A stretch of DNA of 6,088 nt, taken from NCBI GenBank assembly GCA_003454135.1, contig DMKW01000153.1, forward strand, positions 11,110-17,197. Direction: 5' to 3'. The position numbers and the translations under genes are program-made. Source of the DNA: Microbacteriaceae bacterium. Lineage in GTDB: Bacteria > Actinomycetota > Actinomycetes > Actinomycetales > Microbacteriaceae. The notes under the pieces are model-generated. The model was not told where the DNA came from. It saw only the letters and a list, made by a program, of their open reading frames with translations, and made no database searches. Numbering within the stretch: the stretch's first letter is position 1; each line of letters starts with the position of its first letter. This document shows positions 3,870 through 6,088 of the stretch, one piece after another.

Positions 3870-5690
3870 ATGGGAGAAGATGCGGAAGGCACGTCCTCGA
3901 TCGTCGACGGGGTGCACTACCACCAGTTCGACATCGTGATCGTTGGCGCCGGCGGCGCCGGGATGCGCGCGGCCATCGAAGCCGGTCCGCACGCGAGAAC
4001 GGCCGTGATTTCGAAGCTGTACCCGACGAGGTCCCACACGGGAGCGGCGCAGGGCGGCATGGCCGCGGCGCTAGCGAACGTCGAGGAAGACAACTGGGAG
4101 TGGCACACCTACGACACCGTCAAGGGCGGCGACTACCTCGTCGACCAGGATGCGGCCGAGATCCTCGCGAAAGAGGCGATCGACGCGGTCATCGACCTCG
4201 AGAACATGGGGCTGCCGTTCAACCGCACCCCGGACGGCAAGATCGACCAGCGCCGCTTCGGCGGCCACACGCGTGAGCACGGCAAGGCGCCCGTCCGCCG
4301 GGCGTGCTACGCGGCCGACCGCACCGGCCACATGATCCTGCAGACGCTGTTCCAGAACTGTGTGCGCCTCGGAATCAACTTCTTCAACGAGTTCTACGTG
4401 CTCGACATGGTGATGACCGAGGTCGAAGACGCGTTCGGCCAGAAGACCGAGCAGCCGTCCGGCGTCGTCGCCTACGAGCTCGCGACGGGGGAACTGCACG
4501 TCTTCCAAGCCAAGGCGATCATCTTCGCAACCGGCGGATTCGGCAAGATCTTCAAGACGACATCCAACGCCCACACCCTCACGGGAGACGGCGTCGGCAT
4601 CATCTGGCGCAAGGGCCTCCCGCTCGAGGACATGGAATTCTTCCAGTTCCACCCGACCGGGCTCGCGGGCCTCGGCATCCTGCTCTCCGAAGCGGCACGC
4701 GGCGAGGGTGCGATCCTGCGCAACGCCACGGGCGAGCGCTTCATGGAGAGGTACACGCCAACGCTCAAGGACCTCGCGCCGCGCGACATCGTCGCGCGCT
4801 CGATGGCGACCGAGATACGCGAGGGCAGGGGCGCCGGTCCGGACAAGGACTACCTCTACCTCGACATCACGCACCTCGAGCCGGCCGTGATCGACGAGAA
4901 GCTGCCGGACATCACGGAGTTCGCGCGCACCTACCTCGGCGTCGAACCGTACACCGAGCCGGTTCCGGTGCTGCCGACGGCGCACTACGCGATGGGCGGC
5001 ATCCCGACCACGAACAACGCCGAGGTGCTGCGCAGCAACACCGAGGTCGTGCCCGGCCTCTACGCCGCCGGCGAGTGCGCGTGCGTGAGCGTGCACGGCT
5101 CCAACCGCCTCGGCACGAACTCGCTGCTCGACATCAACGTGTTCGGCAAGCGCGCCGGCAAGAACGCCGTGGAGTACGTGAAGACGGCGGAGTGGGTGCC
5201 GCTGCCGGACGACCCGGCGGCCGGGGTGCGCAAGATCCTCGACATGGTACGCAGCGGCGACGGCACCGAGCGAATCGCGGTGATCCGCAAGGAGCTGCAG
5301 GACTCGATGGACCGCAACGCGCAGATCTTCCGCACCGACGAGAGCCTCGCCGAAGTGACGGAACTCATCGAGACGCTGCGGGCGCGGTACAAGAACATCG
5401 CGCTGCAGGACAAGGGCAAGCGGTTCAACACCGACCTGCTCGAGGCTGTCGAGCTCGGCTTCCTGCTCGACCTCGCCGAGGTGCTCGTCTACTCGGCTCG
5501 GGCGCGCAAGGAGAGCCGTGGCGGCCACATGCGCGAGGACTACCCCGAGCGCGACGACAAGAACTTCCTGGTGCACACGATGGCGTACCTGGTCGGCGAC
5601 CCGGAGTCCGCGGACGCAGGCGAGCACATCAAGCTCGGCTGGAAGCCCGTCGTGATCACGAACTACCCGCCAATGGAGAGAAAGTACTGA
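3870..5690 (+). CDS. sdhA: Succinate dehydrogenase flavoprotein subunit SdhA
   Basis: This 606-residue catalytic subunit oxidises succinate to fumarate in the TCA cycle and passes electrons via FAD to SdhB. The dinucleotide-binding motif GAGGAG (26-31) is followed by RSHTGAAQGGM (54-64), where His56 is the site of covalent FAD attachment. Active-site residues, placed by comparison with E. coli FrdA/SdhA, are His261 in FHPTGL, Ser273-Glu274 (Thr-Glu in E. coli), Arg305 in APRD as the proton-transfer arginine, His372 in AHYAMGG and Arg413 in GSNRLGTNSLL. RGEG (277-280) and GERFMERY (288-295) are also intact. The C-terminal helical domain ends in the typical ERKY. Length is close to the usual 580-610. 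ATG 3870 lies 12 bases after the sdhD stop. AAGGG (3856-3860), overlapping that stop, serves as ribosome site 9 bases upstream. The gene is complete, with no frameshift seen. A long reverse-strand open frame across it is a codon-bias shadow. Confidence 0.98.
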   Translation: MGEDAEGTSSIVDGVHYHQFDIVIVGAGGAGMRAAIEAGPHARTAVISKLYPTRSHTGAAQGGMAAALANVEEDNWEWHTYDTVKGGDYLVDQDAAEILAKEAIDAVIDLENMGLPFNRTPDGKIDQRRFGGHTREHGKAPVRRACYAADRTGHMILQTLFQNCVRLGINFFNEFYVLDMVMTEVEDAFGQKTEQPSGVVAYELATGELHVFQAKAIIFATGGFGKIFKTTSNAHTLTGDGVGIIWRKGLPLEDMEFFQFHPTGLAGLGILLSEAARGEGAILRNATGERFMERYTPTLKDLAPRDIVARSMATEIREGRGAGPDKDYLYLDITHLEPAVIDEKLPDITEFARTYLGVEPYTEPVPVLPTAHYAMGGIPTTNNAEVLRSNTEVVPGLYAAGECACVSVHGSNRLGTNSLLDINVFGKRAGKNAVEYVKTAEWVPLPDDPAAGVRKILDMVRSGDGTERIAVIRKELQDSMDRNAQIFRTDESLAEVTELIETLRARYKNIALQDKGKRFNTDLLEAVELGFLLDLAEVLVYSARARKESRGGHMREDYPERDDKNFLVHTMAYLVGDPESADAGEHIKLGWKPVVITNYPPMERKY

Positions 5691-5723
5691 CCAAATGCGC
5701 CAACTGATGGGGAGCACGAAGCA

Positions 5724-6088
5724 ATGAGCACAGCGGTTCTGGGCGACTCCCCGAGCGTTCCCGAGGTCATCCCGACCTTCACGGCGACCCTCATCATCCG
5801 CCGGTTCGATCCCGAGGTGGATGCCGAGCCGCGCTGGCAGGACTTCGATGTGGAGATGCGCGGCACCGACCGCATCCTCGACGCCCTGCACAAGATCAAG
5901 TGGGAGCAGGACGGCTCGCTCACGTTCCGCCGTTCCTGCGCGCACGGCGTCTGCGGCTCGGATGCCATGCGCATCAACGGACGCAACCGCCTCGCCTGCA
6001 AGACCCTCATCAAAGACCTCGACATCTCCAAGCCGATCTACGTCGAAGCGATCAAGGGACTCCCGCTCGAGAAGGATCTGATCGTGAA
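5724..6088 (+). CDS. sdhB: Succinate dehydrogenase iron-sulfur subunit SdhB, N-terminal fragment
   Basis: The first 121 codons of a subunit of about 240-260 residues are present; the gene leaves the window on the right. The plant-type ferredoxin domain is visible. SCAHGVCGSDAMRINGRNRLAC (71-92) holds the [2Fe-2S] ligands Cys72, Cys77, Asp80 and Cys92, with exactly the spacing of E. coli SdhB (Cys55, Cys60, Asp63, Cys75), where the third ligand is also Asp. The C-terminal domain with the [4Fe-4S] and [3Fe-4S] clusters is beyond the edge. ATG 5724 follows the sdhA stop by 33 bases, with GGGGAG (5709-5714) as ribosome site. SdhB relays electrons from the SdhA flavin to quinone at the SdhC/SdhD interface. 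It is the fourth gene of the operon. The call is firm despite truncation. Confidence 0.97.
   Translation, partial: MSTAVLGDSPSVPEVIPTFTATLIIRRFDPEVDAEPRWQDFDVEMRGTDRILDALHKIKWEQDGSLTFRRSCAHGVCGSDAMRINGRNRLACKTLIKDLDISKPIYVEAIKGLPLEKDLIV

Noticed and set aside
4071..5945. A 624-codon open frame on the minus strand across sdhA and sdhB
   Set aside because: It lies opposite fully conserved sdhA/sdhB coding sequence, and its translation is an Arg/Val/Glu/Leu-rich low-complexity product with no recognisable domain. This is the usual mirror of high-GC codon bias.
5937..6002. Asp80 in place of a Cys in the SdhB [2Fe-2S] motif, which looks like a lost cluster ligand
   Set aside because: E. coli SdhB also has Asp (Asp63) at this position with identical spacing, so it is a known functional variant.
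1..6088. Search for an undescribed multi-gene system, mobile element, CRISPR array, tRNA or rRNA
   Set aside because: Every substantial coding frame with good motifs is a known housekeeping or transport gene. No transposase, integrase, spaced direct-repeat array, tRNA cloverleaf or atypical-composition island was seen by eye.

Overview
The window reads as chromosomal DNA of a high-GC Gram-positive bacterium, most likely an actinobacterium of the Microbacteriaceae type. This is judged from strong G/C third-position codon bias, GTG and TTG starts with clear GGAGG ribosome sites, and the style of the SdhC, SdhD, SdhA and ManC proteins. The taxonomic call is recognition from memory, not a search.

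The left half is on the minus strand. Reading leftwards from about 2706 are a mannose-1-phosphate guanylyltransferase gene (manC, 1585-2706), a leader region of about 200 bases, a BMP/PnrA-family substrate-binding lipoprotein gene (281-1387, TTG start), a strong intercistronic stem-loop (230-260), and the first 57 codons of an ABC-transporter ATPase that runs off the left edge. The lipoprotein and ATPase form the start of a nucleoside-type (or related small-molecule) uptake operon. The permease genes would lie further left, outside the window.

The right half is on the plus strand: sdhC (2953-3405), sdhD (3408-3857), sdhA (3870-5690) and the first 121 codons of sdhB (5724 to the window edge). 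Together these form the succinate dehydrogenase operon, complex II, in the order C-D-A-B. SdhC and SdhD anchor the complex and hold haem and the quinone site, SdhA carries covalent FAD and oxidises succinate, and SdhB wires electrons through Fe-S clusters.

manC and sdhC are divergent, separated by 246 bases (2707-2952). That gap holds the most regulatory structure: a 9+9 bp perfect inverted repeat, a half-good DtxR/IdeR-like iron box abutting it, a weak promoter candidate, and three consecutive small hairpins leading to the sdhC ribosome site.

I see no mobile element, CRISPR array, RNA gene or undescribed multi-gene system. The genes are ordinary housekeeping and transport genes. The points worth a second look are the control regions and the histidine pattern in the SdhC/SdhD anchor, which suggests a two-haem complex II.
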